Source: Alkalihalobacterium elongatum
GTDB taxonomy: Bacteria > Bacillota > Bacilli > Bacillales > Bacillaceae_F
DNA length: 64,000 nucleotides
NCBI RefSeq assembly: GCF_019024285.1
Contig: NZ_WMKZ01000004.1
Location: forward strand, 186,001 to 250,000
Direction: 5' to 3'
In this document: piece by piece, positions 26,651 to 35,715 of the stretch
Layout of the letters: each line of letters starts with the position of its first letter
Numbering within the stretch: the stretch's first letter is position 1
The notes under the pieces: generated by a model
Databases searched by the model: none
Seen by the model: the letters and a program-made list of their open reading frames with translations, nothing else
What the model was told of the DNA's origin: nothing
Translations under genes and position numbers: made by a program

Positions 26651-27448
26651 ATGCCAAATCGCAAAAATATTTTTTTCTTTTATAAACATACTCCAGAAAT
26701 GGAAGAGAAAGTTTCTCCACTAAAAGAGCTAACTGCTGAGCACGGTTTTGAAGTCGTTCACGAAGTAAATGAAGCGAATATCATTGTTTCAGTTGGGGGA
26801 GACAATGCTTTTTTACAAGCTTTGCGTAAAACAAACTTTAAGGATGACTGCCTATATGTCGGCTTAAATACTGAAGATATCGGTTTCTATACTGACTTTA
26901 CCCTTCAAGAGGTCGATAAAATGATGACTTCTATGAAAAATGAACAAGTAGAAGTACGAAAATACTCAACGATTGAAGTAAAAATTGATGAGGAGACTCC
27001 GTACTACTGTATAAACGAATGTAGTATTCGCTCAAATGTCATTAAAACATTAGTTATCGAAGTTTTCATTGATAATGAGCATTTTGAAACATTTAGAGGC
27101 GACGGGATGATTGTTTCAACTCCAACAGGTAGTACAGCTTATAACAAGTCTGTTCGTGGAGCTGTAGTTGACCCGCGATTACCTTCTATGCAAGTTAGTG
27201 AAATTGCTTCTATTAATAATAATGACTACCGTACTTTAGGTACTTCTTTTCTATTGAGTGATACTCGTACCCTTAAACTTGAAATTGTTCAAGACGGAAA
27301 TGACCATCCAATAATCGGCTTAGACAATGAAGCGATGAGTATTCGTCATGCAAAACAATTAGAAATTAAAGTATCCCCACGCCAAATTAAAGTCCTAAAA
27401 CTAAAAAACAATTCATTCTGGCAAAAAGTCCAAAGAAAATTTTTATAG
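26651..27448 (+). CDS. ytdI: NAD kinase, second (PpnKB) type
   Basis: A 265-residue NAD kinase that makes NADP. The GGDN motif (VSVGGDNAFLQAL, about 46-58) replaces the common GGDG, as in PpnKB, and STPTGSTAYNKSVRGAVVDP is the second family signature. B. subtilis has two NAD kinases; gene order next to sppA identifies this as YtdI/PpnKB (NadK2). AAAGGAAG precedes the ATG. It ends in a bidirectional terminator, after a short fragment of a dispersed repeat. Confidence 0.95.
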   Translation: MPNRKNIFFFYKHTPEMEEKVSPLKELTAEHGFEVVHEVNEANIIVSVGGDNAFLQALRKTNFKDDCLYVGLNTEDIGFYTDFTLQEVDKMMTSMKNEQVEVRKYSTIEVKIDEETPYYCINECSIRSNVIKTLVIEVFIDNEHFETFRGDGMIVSTPTGSTAYNKSVRGAVVDPRLPSMQVSEIASINNNDYRTLGTSFLLSDTRTLKLEIVQDGNDHPIIGLDNEAMSIRHAKQLEIKVSPRQIKVLKLKNNSFWQKVQRKFL

Positions 27449-27453
27449 GATAG

Positions 27454-27471
27454 AAAAGCGGAAGGTGCCTG
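27454..27471 (+). repeat. Fragment of the AAAGGCGGAAG-type repeat
   Basis: AAAAGCGGAAGGTGCCTG matches the head of the second repeat unit behind acuC (52430, AAAGGCGGAAGGTGGCTG) at 16 of 18 bases. Only the first 18 bases remain, directly behind the NAD kinase stop. Confidence 0.5.
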
Positions 27472-27481
27472 CAATATGATT

Positions 27482-27508
27482 AAAAGGCTGACATTCCGTC
27501 AGCCTTTT
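27482..27508. terminator. Bidirectional terminator between ytdI and ytcJ
   Basis: AAAAGGCTGAC / GTCAGCCTTTT with an ATTCC loop. It overlaps the end of the minus-strand amidohydrolase gene. Confidence 0.8.
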
Positions 27509-29100
27509 CCTTTTTCATACATAATAGTTTCATCAACAACTGTCATGATTGGGTTAGCTTCAATTATGTTATTTCCTTTTAATGAAAAAAGATCCTTCTC
27601 TAGTATAGTAAAATCGGCAGCATAACCTTCACTAATTATTCCGTACTTATCCTGTTTATTAATTGCTGCAGCACTTCCAGACGTATATAATTGGATTGCT
27701 TCAAACATTGAAAGCTTTTGATTTGGTAAGTAGCCTTCATGATCCTCAGTTAATTTTCTTCTCGTTACAGCTGCATGGATCCCTACCAATGGATTTACAC
27801 TCTCAATCGGAGCGTCTGATCCCCCAGCACATACAAAACCATTGTCCAGTAACGATTTCCAGGCAAAGGCTAAAGATAACCTTTCGTATCCGAGTCTTTC
27901 TTCTACCCAAGGAAAGTCGGTAGCAACAAAAGATGGCTGAATATCGAGTATTAGTGGTAGTTTCTTCATTCGTTCGACTAATTCTGGTCTTAAGACTTGC
28001 ACATGTATTAATCGATCGGGTAACTCTCCAATTAACGGGTATTTCTCTAATGCATTTAATGCATACTCGACAGCTAAATCACCAATTGTATGAATAGCTA
28101 CTGGTTTTTTTATCGATCGAGCAAATTGAACAATCTCGCCAAACTCTTCTTCCGAATGAATAGCGACACCTGTTGTATCAGGAGCATCGTTATACGGTGC
28201 ACTTAATAATGCTGTTCTTCCGCCTAAAGCACCATCAGCAAATATTTTTACAGCTCCTAATTCAATATATGGATGGTCCTTAAATTTACTAGTATGCTCT
28301 TCCTCTACTGTTTTAGCAACTTGATGGTGAACAAGCAAATGTGCTCTAAACTTTCGCTTATTACCATCTATAACTTCTTCAAATGCTTGTAATGGTCTGT
28401 CTGGAGAGCCGTAATAAGATAGATCTTCAGTATGGCCGCCAACTAAACCGAGTTTAAGCATATCATCGACAGATTTGCTTAGTGCTTTATGTAAATAGTG
28501 CTTGCTGTCTTCTGGAACGACTTGCTTTATTAATTCCTGTGCTTCATCAAGAAAATAACCTGTTGGCTGACCGTCTGTATCACGTACAATCACACCACCT
28601 TGCGGGTCAGGAGTTTCTACTTTAACATCTGCTAATTCCATCGCTTTACTATTGGCTAATAGTGCGTGACGACAAACTCTTTTTAGCAACATCGGATGGT
28701 TAGGAGCAATCTCATCTAATTCAGTAAAATGAAAGATTTTTCGATCCGAAAAATTATTTTCATTCCATCCCTCTCCAATAATCCAATCTCCTGCTTCAGC
28801 TTCATTCACTTTTTCAAGTAATAAGTCTTTCATTTTTAAAGCAGAATTAACTTCAGATAAATCTAGACGAATTAACCGCTCACCGTGCCCGATCATATGT
28901 AAATGGCTATCGACAAAGCCTGGATAAGCATACCCTCCGTTAATACTAATTTTTTTAGTAATTTCACGTTCAAAATTTCGTTCAATGTCAGTGACATTGC
29001 CTATTGCTTTAATTACTCCGTCTTTTGTTAAGACTGCCTCGACCTTTTCATCTTCTTCTTTCATCGTATAAAAAGTACCATCATACCACAATGTTGCCAT
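27499..29100 (-). CDS. ytcJ: Amidohydrolase YtcJ type
   Basis: A 533-residue amidohydrolase-3 family enzyme. The metal motif is GFVDSHLHM near residue 60; AIHTIGDLAVEYAL and SDAPIESVNPLVGI provide later ligands; AAINKQDKYGIISEGYAADF is the usual composite beta-sandwich end. ATG 29100 is preceded by AAGGTGAG; the frame extends upstream to 29166 without a site. The substrate is unknown for the whole YtcJ group. A terminator follows, and another separates it from the acyl-CoA synthetase. Confidence 0.9.
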   Translation of the reverse strand: MATLWYDGTFYTMKEEDEKVEAVLTKDGVIKAIGNVTDIERNFEREITKKISINGGYAYPGFVDSHLHMIGHGERLIRLDLSEVNSALKMKDLLLEKVNEAEAGDWIIGEGWNENNFSDRKIFHFTELDEIAPNHPMLLKRVCRHALLANSKAMELADVKVETPDPQGGVIVRDTDGQPTGYFLDEAQELIKQVVPEDSKHYLHKALSKSVDDMLKLGLVGGHTEDLSYYGSPDRPLQAFEEVIDGNKRKFRAHLLVHHQVAKTVEEEHTSKFKDHPYIELGAVKIFADGALGGRTALLSAPYNDAPDTTGVAIHSEEEFGEIVQFARSIKKPVAIHTIGDLAVEYALNALEKYPLIGELPDRLIHVQVLRPELVERMKKLPLILDIQPSFVATDFPWVEERLGYERLSLAFAWKSLLDNGFVCAGGSDAPIESVNPLVGIHAAVTRRKLTEDHEGYLPNQKLSMFEAIQLYTSGSAAAINKQDKYGIISEGYAADFTILEKDLFSLKGNNIIEANPIMTVVDETIMYEKGKG

Positions 29101-29220
29101 TTTTACACTCACCTTCTTTAACATACTTACTTTCAACATCTTCACAAAACTGAACAAAAAATACAAATATTGTTCAGGTTATCAGCAAGCACCAGTTAAC
29201 ACGGGAAAATTCGAAAATAA

Positions 29221-29250
29221 AAGGTAGGAGTATAAACTCCTACCTTTTTT
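29221..29250 (-). terminator. Terminator behind the acyl-CoA synthetase
   Basis: AAGGTAGGAGT / ACTCCTACCTT around ATAA; the minus-strand flank is TTTATTTTCG. Confidence 0.75.
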
Positions 29251-29290
29251 GAAAAACGAGCGCTCACTCATTCAAAGTTTCATATATTAA

Positions 29291-30877
29291 TTAAGCGTAC
29301 ATTTCCTTTTCACGTTGACGTAATTCAACACGACGGATTTTTCCTGAAGTTGTTTTTGGTAAGTCTTGAACAAATTCAATACGTCTTGGATACTTATAAG
29401 GAGCTGTTAACGTTTTAACGTGATCTTGTAAGCTTGCGATTAAGTTTTCATCTTTTTCGTCTTCAGGGTTTCTAAGAACGATGAAAGCTTTTACTACGCT
29501 TCCACGAATTTCGTCAGGGCTTCCTACAACTGCACATTCCTTAACTGCAGGGTGCTTAGTTAAAGCATCTTCAACTTCAAATGGCCCAATTGTATAACCA
29601 GAACTAATGATGATATCATCGCTACGACCTTCAAACCAGAAGTAACCATCTTCATCTTTTTTCGCTTGGTCACCTGTAATATACCAATCTCCACGGAACG
29701 CCATTGCTGTACGCTCAGGATCTTTATAATACTCTGTAAATAGAGCTGGTGTACTGCGGTGTACGGCGATATCCCCTACTTCACCTGGTTGTACAGGGTT
29801 TCCATCTTCGTCAATAACTTCAACTTGGTTTCCTGGTGTCGGTTTACCCATTGAACCTGGCTTAATTTCCATACCCATTAAAGTACCAACTAATAAAGTA
29901 TTTTCTGTTTGACCATAACCATCACGTACTTCTACATCAAAGTGCTTCTTAAATGTATCAATAACTTGGCGGTTCAATGGCTCACCTGCAGATACAGTAC
30001 TACGTAGTGCTGGTAAAGAATATTGTTCAATATTATCTACTTTTGCCATTAAACGATACTCTGTAGGTGTACAACATAATACGTTAATTTCATGTTCTTG
30101 AAGAAGTTGTAAGAACTTATTTGGGTCAAATTTACCGTGGTATACAAAAGCAGTTGCTCCCATACCGATTGTCGATAAGAATGGACTCCAAATCCACTTT
30201 TGCCAACCTGGAGCAGCAGTTGCCCAAACTGAATCTCCTTCTTGAACGCCTAACCATTTTTTAGAAGCCGTTTGCAAGTGTGCAAAAGCCCACCCGTGCG
30301 TGTGTACAACAGCTTTAGGGTTTCCAGTTGTTCCGGAAGTATATGGTAAGAATGCCATTTCATCACGTTTTGTTTTAGCGCCTTCATAAACATCACTTGC
30401 TTCTGCAGCTAATGCATCAAGCGATACCCATCCTTCTTCTTCAGCACCAACAACAAACTTGTAAGATAATGAAGGCATTTCTTCTTCAATTAGATTTACT
30501 TCAGTTGTGAATTGGTGATATGCAATTACAGCTTTTGCTTCCGCATGATTAATACGATAGATTAAATCTTTTGCACGGAGCATTTCCGAACAAGGAATAA
30601 TAACTAAACCTGCTTTTAAGCAAGCTAAATAAGTAAAATACGCCTCTGGTAATCTTGGAAGAAGTAATAATACTCTGTCTCCTTGATTTAAACCTTGGCT
30701 TACGAAAGCGTTTGCAATCTTGTTTACTTGTTTTACTAACTCCACATATTTGACATTACGAATTTCCCCTGCTTCACTTAACCATTTGATGGCTACTAAG
30801 TCCTCGTTTTGTGCAAATTTCTCTACTTCTTGTGATAAGTTGTAATACTCTGGAGCAATTAAATCTTCGCGTTTCAT
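29291..30877 (-). CDS. ytcI: AMP-forming acyl-CoA synthetase (YtcI type)
   Basis: A 528-residue ANL-superfamily ligase related to medium/branched-chain acyl-CoA synthetases. The P-loop is LPYTSGTTGNPKAV, the adenine motif GYGQTENT, the hinge WYITGDQAKKDEDGYFWFEGRSDD, and the adenylation lysine K513 lies in TTSGKIRR. The active acid is not determined; gene order sspA-ytcI matches B. subtilis ytcI. GAGGGGG stands before the ATG. The catalytic Lys context resembles that of AcsA, so acetylation control is possible. Confidence 0.9.
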   Translation of the reverse strand: MKREDLIAPEYYNLSQEVEKFAQNEDLVAIKWLSEAGEIRNVKYVELVKQVNKIANAFVSQGLNQGDRVLLLLPRLPEAYFTYLACLKAGLVIIPCSEMLRAKDLIYRINHAEAKAVIAYHQFTTEVNLIEEEMPSLSYKFVVGAEEEGWVSLDALAAEASDVYEGAKTKRDEMAFLPYTSGTTGNPKAVVHTHGWAFAHLQTASKKWLGVQEGDSVWATAAPGWQKWIWSPFLSTIGMGATAFVYHGKFDPNKFLQLLQEHEINVLCCTPTEYRLMAKVDNIEQYSLPALRSTVSAGEPLNRQVIDTFKKHFDVEVRDGYGQTENTLLVGTLMGMEIKPGSMGKPTPGNQVEVIDEDGNPVQPGEVGDIAVHRSTPALFTEYYKDPERTAMAFRGDWYITGDQAKKDEDGYFWFEGRSDDIIISSGYTIGPFEVEDALTKHPAVKECAVVGSPDEIRGSVVKAFIVLRNPEDEKDENLIASLQDHVKTLTAPYKYPRRIEFVQDLPKTTSGKIRRVELRQREKEMYA

Positions 30878-30969
30878 GTAGTTTCCCCCTCATCAAAAAA
30901 TATCGGACAAGTTTATTATAACAGAATTCGACTATTATTTTGAATATTTTTTTTTATAAAAAAAATAAA

Positions 30970-30991
30970 GGGTACGGTATAAACCGTACCC
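30970..30991 (-). terminator. Terminator behind sspA
   Basis: GGGTACGGT / ACCGTACCC with an ATAA loop and a minus-strand tail TTTATTTTTTTT. Confidence 0.85.
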
Positions 30992-31022
30992 TCATCAGCC
31001 ATGATATTAATGGTATTTTTGA

Positions 31023-31229
31023 TTATTGTTGTTGAAAACCACTCATTTGTTGCTCTGCCATAGCTACTAAACGTTTAGTGATTTCACCACCGACAGAACC
31101 GTTAGCACGTGAAGTTGAGTCTGGACCAAGTTGAACACCGAACTCTTGAGCGATTTCGTATTTCATTTGGTCTAATGCTTGTTGTACACCAGGTACTACT
31201 AATTGGTTTGAGCTGTTGTTGTTTGGCAT
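31023..31229 (-). CDS. sspA: Alpha/beta-type small acid-soluble spore protein
   Basis: A 68-residue SASP that coats and protects spore DNA. The GPR protease site [11 protein letters not shown], the [12 protein letters not shown] first helix and the DNA-binding [15 protein letters not shown] are canonical. ATG 31229 sits eight bases behind a perfect GGAGG; an in-frame GTG three codons upstream overlaps that site and is rejected. It is the clearest sign that this organism forms endospores. Confidence 0.98.
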   Translation of the reverse strand: MPNNNSSNQLVVPGVQQALDQMKYEIAQEFGVQLGPDSTSRANGSVGGEITKRLVAMAEQQMSGFQQQ

Positions 31230-31252
31230 GTGTCTCACCTCCTTTGTAACTA

Positions 31253-31283
31253 TAGACTGTGTCAGATGAGGTGTTTTAATACA
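31253..31283 (-). promoter_or_regulatory. Possible sigma-G-type promoter of sspA
   Basis: On the minus strand TGTATT (31283-31278), 18 bases and CAGTCTA (31259-31253) partly match sigma-G boxes (TGAATA, CATNNTA). The location just before an SASP gene supports it, but the match is imperfect. Confidence 0.35.
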
Positions 31284-31353
31284 AATTTCTCATTGGTAAT
31301 TGTTACATCTTAGTTGACAATAGCATTATTGTATATTTAACATAAGATTCGAC

Positions 31354-31383
31354 AAAAAAAGACTGCTGCTGCAGTCTTTTTTC
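31354..31383 (-). terminator. Terminator behind thiI
   Basis: AAAAAGACTGC / GCAGTCTTTTT around TGCT, followed by T on the minus strand. Confidence 0.85.
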
Positions 31384-31393
31384 CTGTATTCCT

Positions 31394-32599
31394 TTAAAAT
31401 AAATGATCCACATTTTGCTCTTCTTTCGCTTGATTACGAATCGTAACAACTTCTGTTTCAGCAACTGCTTTATCGATTAAAGCAGCAAAATCAAAGTTGC
31501 CTTCAAATTTATTTGCTAATTCTCTTCTAGGTCTCGTTTTTGAGTTTGGAGGTAAAAAGATCGTACAACAGTCTTCAAACGGTAAAATTGAAGTTTCATA
31601 TGTGCCAATCTTTTTAGCAATGTCAATTACCTCTAGCTTATCCATTGTCACTAATGGACGTATGATTGGTAAATTGGTGACTTCGTTGATCGTATTCATA
31701 CTATGAAGTGTTTGACTTGCGACTTGTCCTAAGCTTTCTCCAGTTGTTATCGCTAAAGCCTTTTGCTGATCAGCAATTTTTTCACTAATACGCATCATCA
31801 TTCTTCTCATAATTGTCATCGCATAATCGCCTGGGATCTTTTCATGAATAGTCGTTTGCATTTCAGTAAATGGAACGAGGTGCAATTGAATCGTCCCGCA
31901 ATATTTCGTTAATATTCTTACAAGGTCTTTTACTTTTTCTTTAGCACGTTCGTTTGTATACGGTGGACTATGGAAATGAATAGCATTAATTTTAACGCCA
32001 CGCTTCATCGTTAAATAACCCGCAACTGGACTATCAATCCCTCCTGAAAGCATTAGCATTACTTTACCACCGGTACCAACAGGTAAGCCGCCAGCACCTG
32101 GAATGTTACCACATGTAATATACGTAGCGGCCTCACGAACTTCGACTCTTATTTCTACATCTGGGTTATGAACATCAACCGTTATATCTTCTGTATTTGT
32201 CAATACATATCCACCAATTAATGGATTTAAAGATTGAGAGTCAATTGGAAAGTTTTTATTAGGACGCTTTGCCGTTACTTTAAAGGTGCGTACAGGCTGA
32301 TTTCTCGTATCCAATAGTGCAGCAAGTGCACCCTTTTGAATTTGCTCTAATTCGTTTTCCACTTTCAAAGCCAGGCTAAAAGAATGAATTCCGAATACAT
32401 CTTTTAGTTTTTCAATAATTTCCTCTTCACGTGTATCATGTAATTCAATCATAATTCTTCCAAACATTCTATGAACTTTCACGTCATAACCTTTTAATAC
32501 CACATTAATATTACTAGCCAATGCTTTTTCAAACACTGATCGATTTTTTCCTTTAAGTGCCAATTCACCAACACGAACTAAAATATGATCATATTTCAT
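31394..32599 (-). CDS. thiI: tRNA 4-thiouridine synthase ThiI
   Basis: A 401-residue protein with an N-terminal ferredoxin-like and THUMP domain (about 1-165) and an adenylating PP-loop domain ([12 protein letters not shown], about 182-193). It lacks the C-terminal rhodanese domain of the E. coli enzyme; a CC pair in [10 protein letters not shown] remains. It modifies U8 of tRNA and may serve thiazole synthesis. GAGGT precedes the ATG four bases after nifZ, so sulfur donor and acceptor are co-expressed. Confidence 0.97.
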   Translation of the reverse strand: MKYDHILVRVGELALKGKNRSVFEKALASNINVVLKGYDVKVHRMFGRIMIELHDTREEEIIEKLKDVFGIHSFSLALKVENELEQIQKGALAALLDTRNQPVRTFKVTAKRPNKNFPIDSQSLNPLIGGYVLTNTEDITVDVHNPDVEIRVEVREAATYITCGNIPGAGGLPVGTGGKVMLMLSGGIDSPVAGYLTMKRGVKINAIHFHSPPYTNERAKEKVKDLVRILTKYCGTIQLHLVPFTEMQTTIHEKIPGDYAMTIMRRMMMRISEKIADQQKALAITTGESLGQVASQTLHSMNTINEVTNLPIIRPLVTMDKLEVIDIAKKIGTYETSILPFEDCCTIFLPPNSKTRPRRELANKFEGNFDFAALIDKAVAETEVVTIRNQAKEEQNVDHLF

Positions 32600-32603
32600 T
32601 TTT

Positions 32604-33749
32604 CTACCTCATTACTTGTAATAATTTTGGTACTTCTTTTTTCATAACCTTAATAAATGCTTCAATTTCTTCGTTCTTCGTATCATAGGAAAAACTAATC
32701 CTAATAGCACTTTCCGCCCGTTTATTACCCAAGCCCATCTCCATTAAGATCCGACTCGGTGAAGATAATTTAGACGAACAAGCTGATTTAGTTGAAACAT
32801 ACACTTGTTGATGTGATAAAGCTTGAATAATTACTTCAGGTTTTGCTCCAGGAATAGAGAAATTCACGATATGAGGAGCATGTCGGTCACCGATACCACT
32901 ATTAACAACAACCCCATCTATCTCTTGCAACCCATTAACTGCTTTTTGTTGCAGCTGAATTAAGTGATCTTTTCGCTCTTGCGCTTTGTCCGTTGACATT
33001 CGGAGAGCTTTAGCTAAGGCCGCCATACCAGGAACATTTTCTGTGCCTGCTCTAAACCTAGCTTCTTGAACACCACCATGCAACATAGGGCTTAAAGTAA
33101 TTCCCTCTCTTACATATAATGCACCAGTTCCTTTTACACCATGAAATTTATGGCCTGATATTGTACATAAATCAATATGGTTGTTCTTAAGATGAACGGG
33201 CACTTTTGTTATTCCTTGTACATGGTCAACATGAAAAAATACTTTTGGGTACTCTTTTAGTACTTTTCCAATTTCCTCAATAGGTTGAGCTGCTCCAGTT
33301 TCATTATTTACATGTATTAGTGATACTAAAACTGTATCGGAGCGGAGTGCGCGTTTCAACTCTTCTATTGATATGTGTCCCGATTGGTTTACAGGTAAAT
33401 AGGTTACTTCAAAACCTTTCTTTTCCAATTCTGAAAAAGTTTCATACGATGAAGCATGTTCAATTACAGATGTAATAAGATGTTTCCCTCTAGAACTATG
33501 TTCTAAAGCAATACCTTTTATAGCTAAATTATTTCCTTCTGTTCCTCCAGAAGTAAAAATAACTTCTTTCGACTGAACACCTAACAGTTTTGCGACAACT
33601 TCTCTAGACTTAGTTAGGACTTTCTCTGCTTCTAAACCTAAACTATGAAGAGAGGAAGGGTTGCCAAAGTATTGTTCAGAAACCGTTACATATGTCTCAA
33701 GAACTTCTTTATAGGGTTTTGTTGTTGCACTATTGTCTAAATAAATCAT
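32604..33749 (-). CDS. nifZ: Cysteine desulfurase dedicated to ThiI (NifZ)
   Basis: A 381-residue class V aminotransferase-fold, PLP-dependent desulfurase. The PLP lysine is in [12 protein letters not shown]; the persulfide Cys is in STKSACSS; the N-terminus [15 protein letters not shown] is typical. In B. subtilis NifZ passes sulfur to ThiI, and the four-base gap to thiI here supports the same pairing. AGAAGGGG precedes the ATG. Confidence 0.95.
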   Translation of the reverse strand: MIYLDNSATTKPYKEVLETYVTVSEQYFGNPSSLHSLGLEAEKVLTKSREVVAKLLGVQSKEVIFTSGGTEGNNLAIKGIALEHSSRGKHLITSVIEHASSYETFSELEKKGFEVTYLPVNQSGHISIEELKRALRSDTVLVSLIHVNNETGAAQPIEEIGKVLKEYPKVFFHVDHVQGITKVPVHLKNNHIDLCTISGHKFHGVKGTGALYVREGITLSPMLHGGVQEARFRAGTENVPGMAALAKALRMSTDKAQERKDHLIQLQQKAVNGLQEIDGVVVNSGIGDRHAPHIVNFSIPGAKPEVIIQALSHQQVYVSTKSACSSKLSSPSRILMEMGLGNKRAESAIRISFSYDTKNEEIEAFIKVMKKEVPKLLQVMR

Positions 33750-33922
33750 TCACAAACTACCCCTTCTAAACGAATATAAGCCATATCATTTTACAACTAA
33801 TTATCATATCACATCTAGTAGTTGAATGGTATTTCTGAAAGATGGATCTTTTTTCTACGGATGTAGTAGGAGTACAAACACCTTTAGCAAAGAGAATTTT
33901 GAAATTGGGGAATTATTTTAAT

Positions 33923-33950
33923 TTTACATCTTATTTTGTACAAATATAAT
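33923..33950 (+). promoter_or_regulatory. Putative promoter of braB
   Basis: TTTACA (33923-33928), 16 bases, TATAAT (33945-33950). A cre box follows 34 bases downstream. Confidence 0.5.
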
Positions 33951-33983
33951 TTTAAAAAAATTATGATAGTATGTAAAAGACAA

Positions 33984-33997
33984 AGAAAACGTTTTCA
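33984..33997 (+). promoter_or_regulatory. Catabolite-response element upstream of braB
   Basis: AGAAAACGTTTTCA agrees with the CcpA consensus TGWNANCGNTNWCA at all fixed positions except the first, and holds the perfect palindrome GAAAACGTTTTC. It lies between the promoter and the ribosome site, where bound CcpA would block transcription. Confidence 0.65.
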
Positions 33998-34012
33998 CCG
34001 GAGGTAAACGAT

Positions 34013-35329
34013 ATGAATACACTTTCAACAAAAGAAACTGTCGCCATTGGTTTAATGACCTTTGCGTTATTTTTAGGTGCCGGAAATTTAATTTTTCCAC
34101 CTGCGATGGGGCAAGCTGCAGGGGAAAATGTATGGGTAAGTACGATTGGCTTTTTAATTACTGGAGTGGGCCTTCCACTTTTAGCTATAATTGCAATTGC
34201 TCGTGCAGGAGGAAATCTCCAAAACTTATCAAATAGAGTTCACCCATTATTTGGAGTTATCTTTACATTAACGATGTATTTAGCTATCGGTCCATTCTTC
34301 GGGATTCCTAGAACAGGGACAGTTGCTTACGAAATCGGTGCAGTCCCATTTTTAAGTGCTTCTGTTGTAAGTTCTAATATGCCATTATTTTTATATACAA
34401 TTGCTTTCTTCGGACTAACATTTTGGTTAGCACTTAATCCAACCAAACTTGTTGACCGAGTTGGTAAGCTACTTACACCTATCTTATTACTAATCATCAC
34501 AGTACTTGCTGTAAAAGGTATTGTTACACCACTTGGTGCCATTGAAGGTGTTTCACCAGAATATGAAGCTGCTCCGTTTTTTAAAGGCTTCCTTGATGGT
34601 TATTTAACGATGGATACAATTGCAGCACTCGTATTCGGTATCGTGATTGTGTCACGTATTACAGAGCGTGGAGTGACCGACAAAAAAGCGATCACTTCGA
34701 TTACTTTAAAGGCTGGGATCATCGCAGGGACAGGATTAGCACTCGTATATTTAGCATTAGCTTATTTAGGAGCAAGCAGCGTTTCAACGCTCGGTATGCT
34801 AGATAATGGTGGAGCAATTCTCTCTGGAATTGCAAATGAGTTGTTTGGTGTGCTTGGAACGATTTTATTAGCCGTTGTTATTACTGTGGCCTGCTTAACT
34901 ACTTCAGTTGGTCTCGTATCGGCTTGTGGTGAATATTTTGTTAAACTGATGCCTAAAGTGTCATATCCTTTGATTGTAGCGATCCTTTGTATTTTCAGCT
35001 TAACAATGGCTAACATGGGATTAGCTCAACTTATTTCTTTCTCTTTACCAGTTTTAATTGCCATTTATCCAATTGCGATTGTACTGATTGTTCTTTCATT
35101 TTTACACAAGGCATTTAAAGGTATGCCACAAGTATATGGTGGTGCCTTAATCGGTGCTGGCTTAATTAGTATTGTGGATGGTTTAAATGTAACATCCATG
35201 CAGCTAAACTTTATTAATTCCCTATACAATTACATTCCACTTTATGCAGAAGGTGTTGGCTGGCTTATTCCAGCAATTATTGGTGCAATTATTGGCTACC
35301 TTTATGGGAGTATAAAAAAAGAATCTTGA
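34013..35329 (+). CDS. braB: Branched-chain amino acid carrier, BrnQ/BraB family
   Basis: A 438-residue, about 12-helix sodium- or proton-coupled carrier for leucine, isoleucine and valine. The family start GLMTFALFLGAGNLIFPPAMG and the FFGIPRTGTVAYEIG motif are intact. GGAGG stands before the ATG. It is divergent from nifZ as in B. subtilis. A cre box in the leader suggests repression by CcpA in glucose. Confidence 0.95.
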   Translation: MNTLSTKETVAIGLMTFALFLGAGNLIFPPAMGQAAGENVWVSTIGFLITGVGLPLLAIIAIARAGGNLQNLSNRVHPLFGVIFTLTMYLAIGPFFGIPRTGTVAYEIGAVPFLSASVVSSNMPLFLYTIAFFGLTFWLALNPTKLVDRVGKLLTPILLLIITVLAVKGIVTPLGAIEGVSPEYEAAPFFKGFLDGYLTMDTIAALVFGIVIVSRITERGVTDKKAITSITLKAGIIAGTGLALVYLALAYLGASSVSTLGMLDNGGAILSGIANELFGVLGTILLAVVITVACLTTSVGLVSACGEYFVKLMPKVSYPLIVAILCIFSLTMANMGLAQLISFSLPVLIAIYPIAIVLIVLSFLHKAFKGMPQVYGGALIGAGLISIVDGLNVTSMQLNFINSLYNYIPLYAEGVGWLIPAIIGAIIGYLYGSIKKES

Positions 35330-35360
35330 AGTAAGCAATAGCTACCATAACGCAAGTTAA

Positions 35361-35400
35361 AAAGAAGAGGCTGACACATTATCTGTCAGCCTCTTCTTTA
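35361..35400. terminator. Bidirectional terminator behind braB
   Basis: AAGAAGAGGCTGACA / TGTCAGCCTCTTCTT, a perfect 15-base stem. It overlaps the last codons of the minus-strand small gene. Confidence 0.85.
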
Positions 35401-35681
35401 TTCATCATATCAAGTAACTCATCTATTGATATTTCTTGATTAGGAGTGAGTTGTTTTGCTTCCTGTAAGGTAATACCTTTTTCTCCTATCCATTTCTTAC
35501 TTTCTACAACTTGTGGTGATGGCTCCTCATCCACTAAAACTTGTGCATTTTCAAAAACCAAATAATCAATTACTTCTGATTGTTCTACGGCTATTGATGG
35601 TTTAAGGAGGGTAAATAATACAGCTGTCCAAACGGCTATACAAGAAAATGAAGAAATAATAAGCAAAATACTTTTTTTCAT
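35379..35681 (-). CDS. Small membrane-anchored or secreted protein, unknown
   Basis: A 100-residue protein: one hydrophobic N-terminal helix (SILLIISSFSCIAVWTAVLFTLL), then an acidic extracytoplasmic part ending ISIDELLDMMNKEEADR. AAGGAGG precedes the ATG. The second half (EKGITLQEAKQLTPNQ) looks helical. I recognise no family. It lies directly downstream of ezrA in the same direction with 34 bases between, so it may be co-expressed with this division gene (inference). Its stop codon is inside the terminator stem. Confidence 0.7.
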   Translation of the reverse strand: MKKSILLIISSFSCIAVWTAVLFTLLKPSIAVEQSEVIDYLVFENAQVLVDEEPSPQVVESKKWIGEKGITLQEAKQLTPNQEISIDELLDMMNKEEADR

Positions 35682-35715
35682 TTTACCCTCCTTATTTTGA
35701 CAGACGATACATTAA

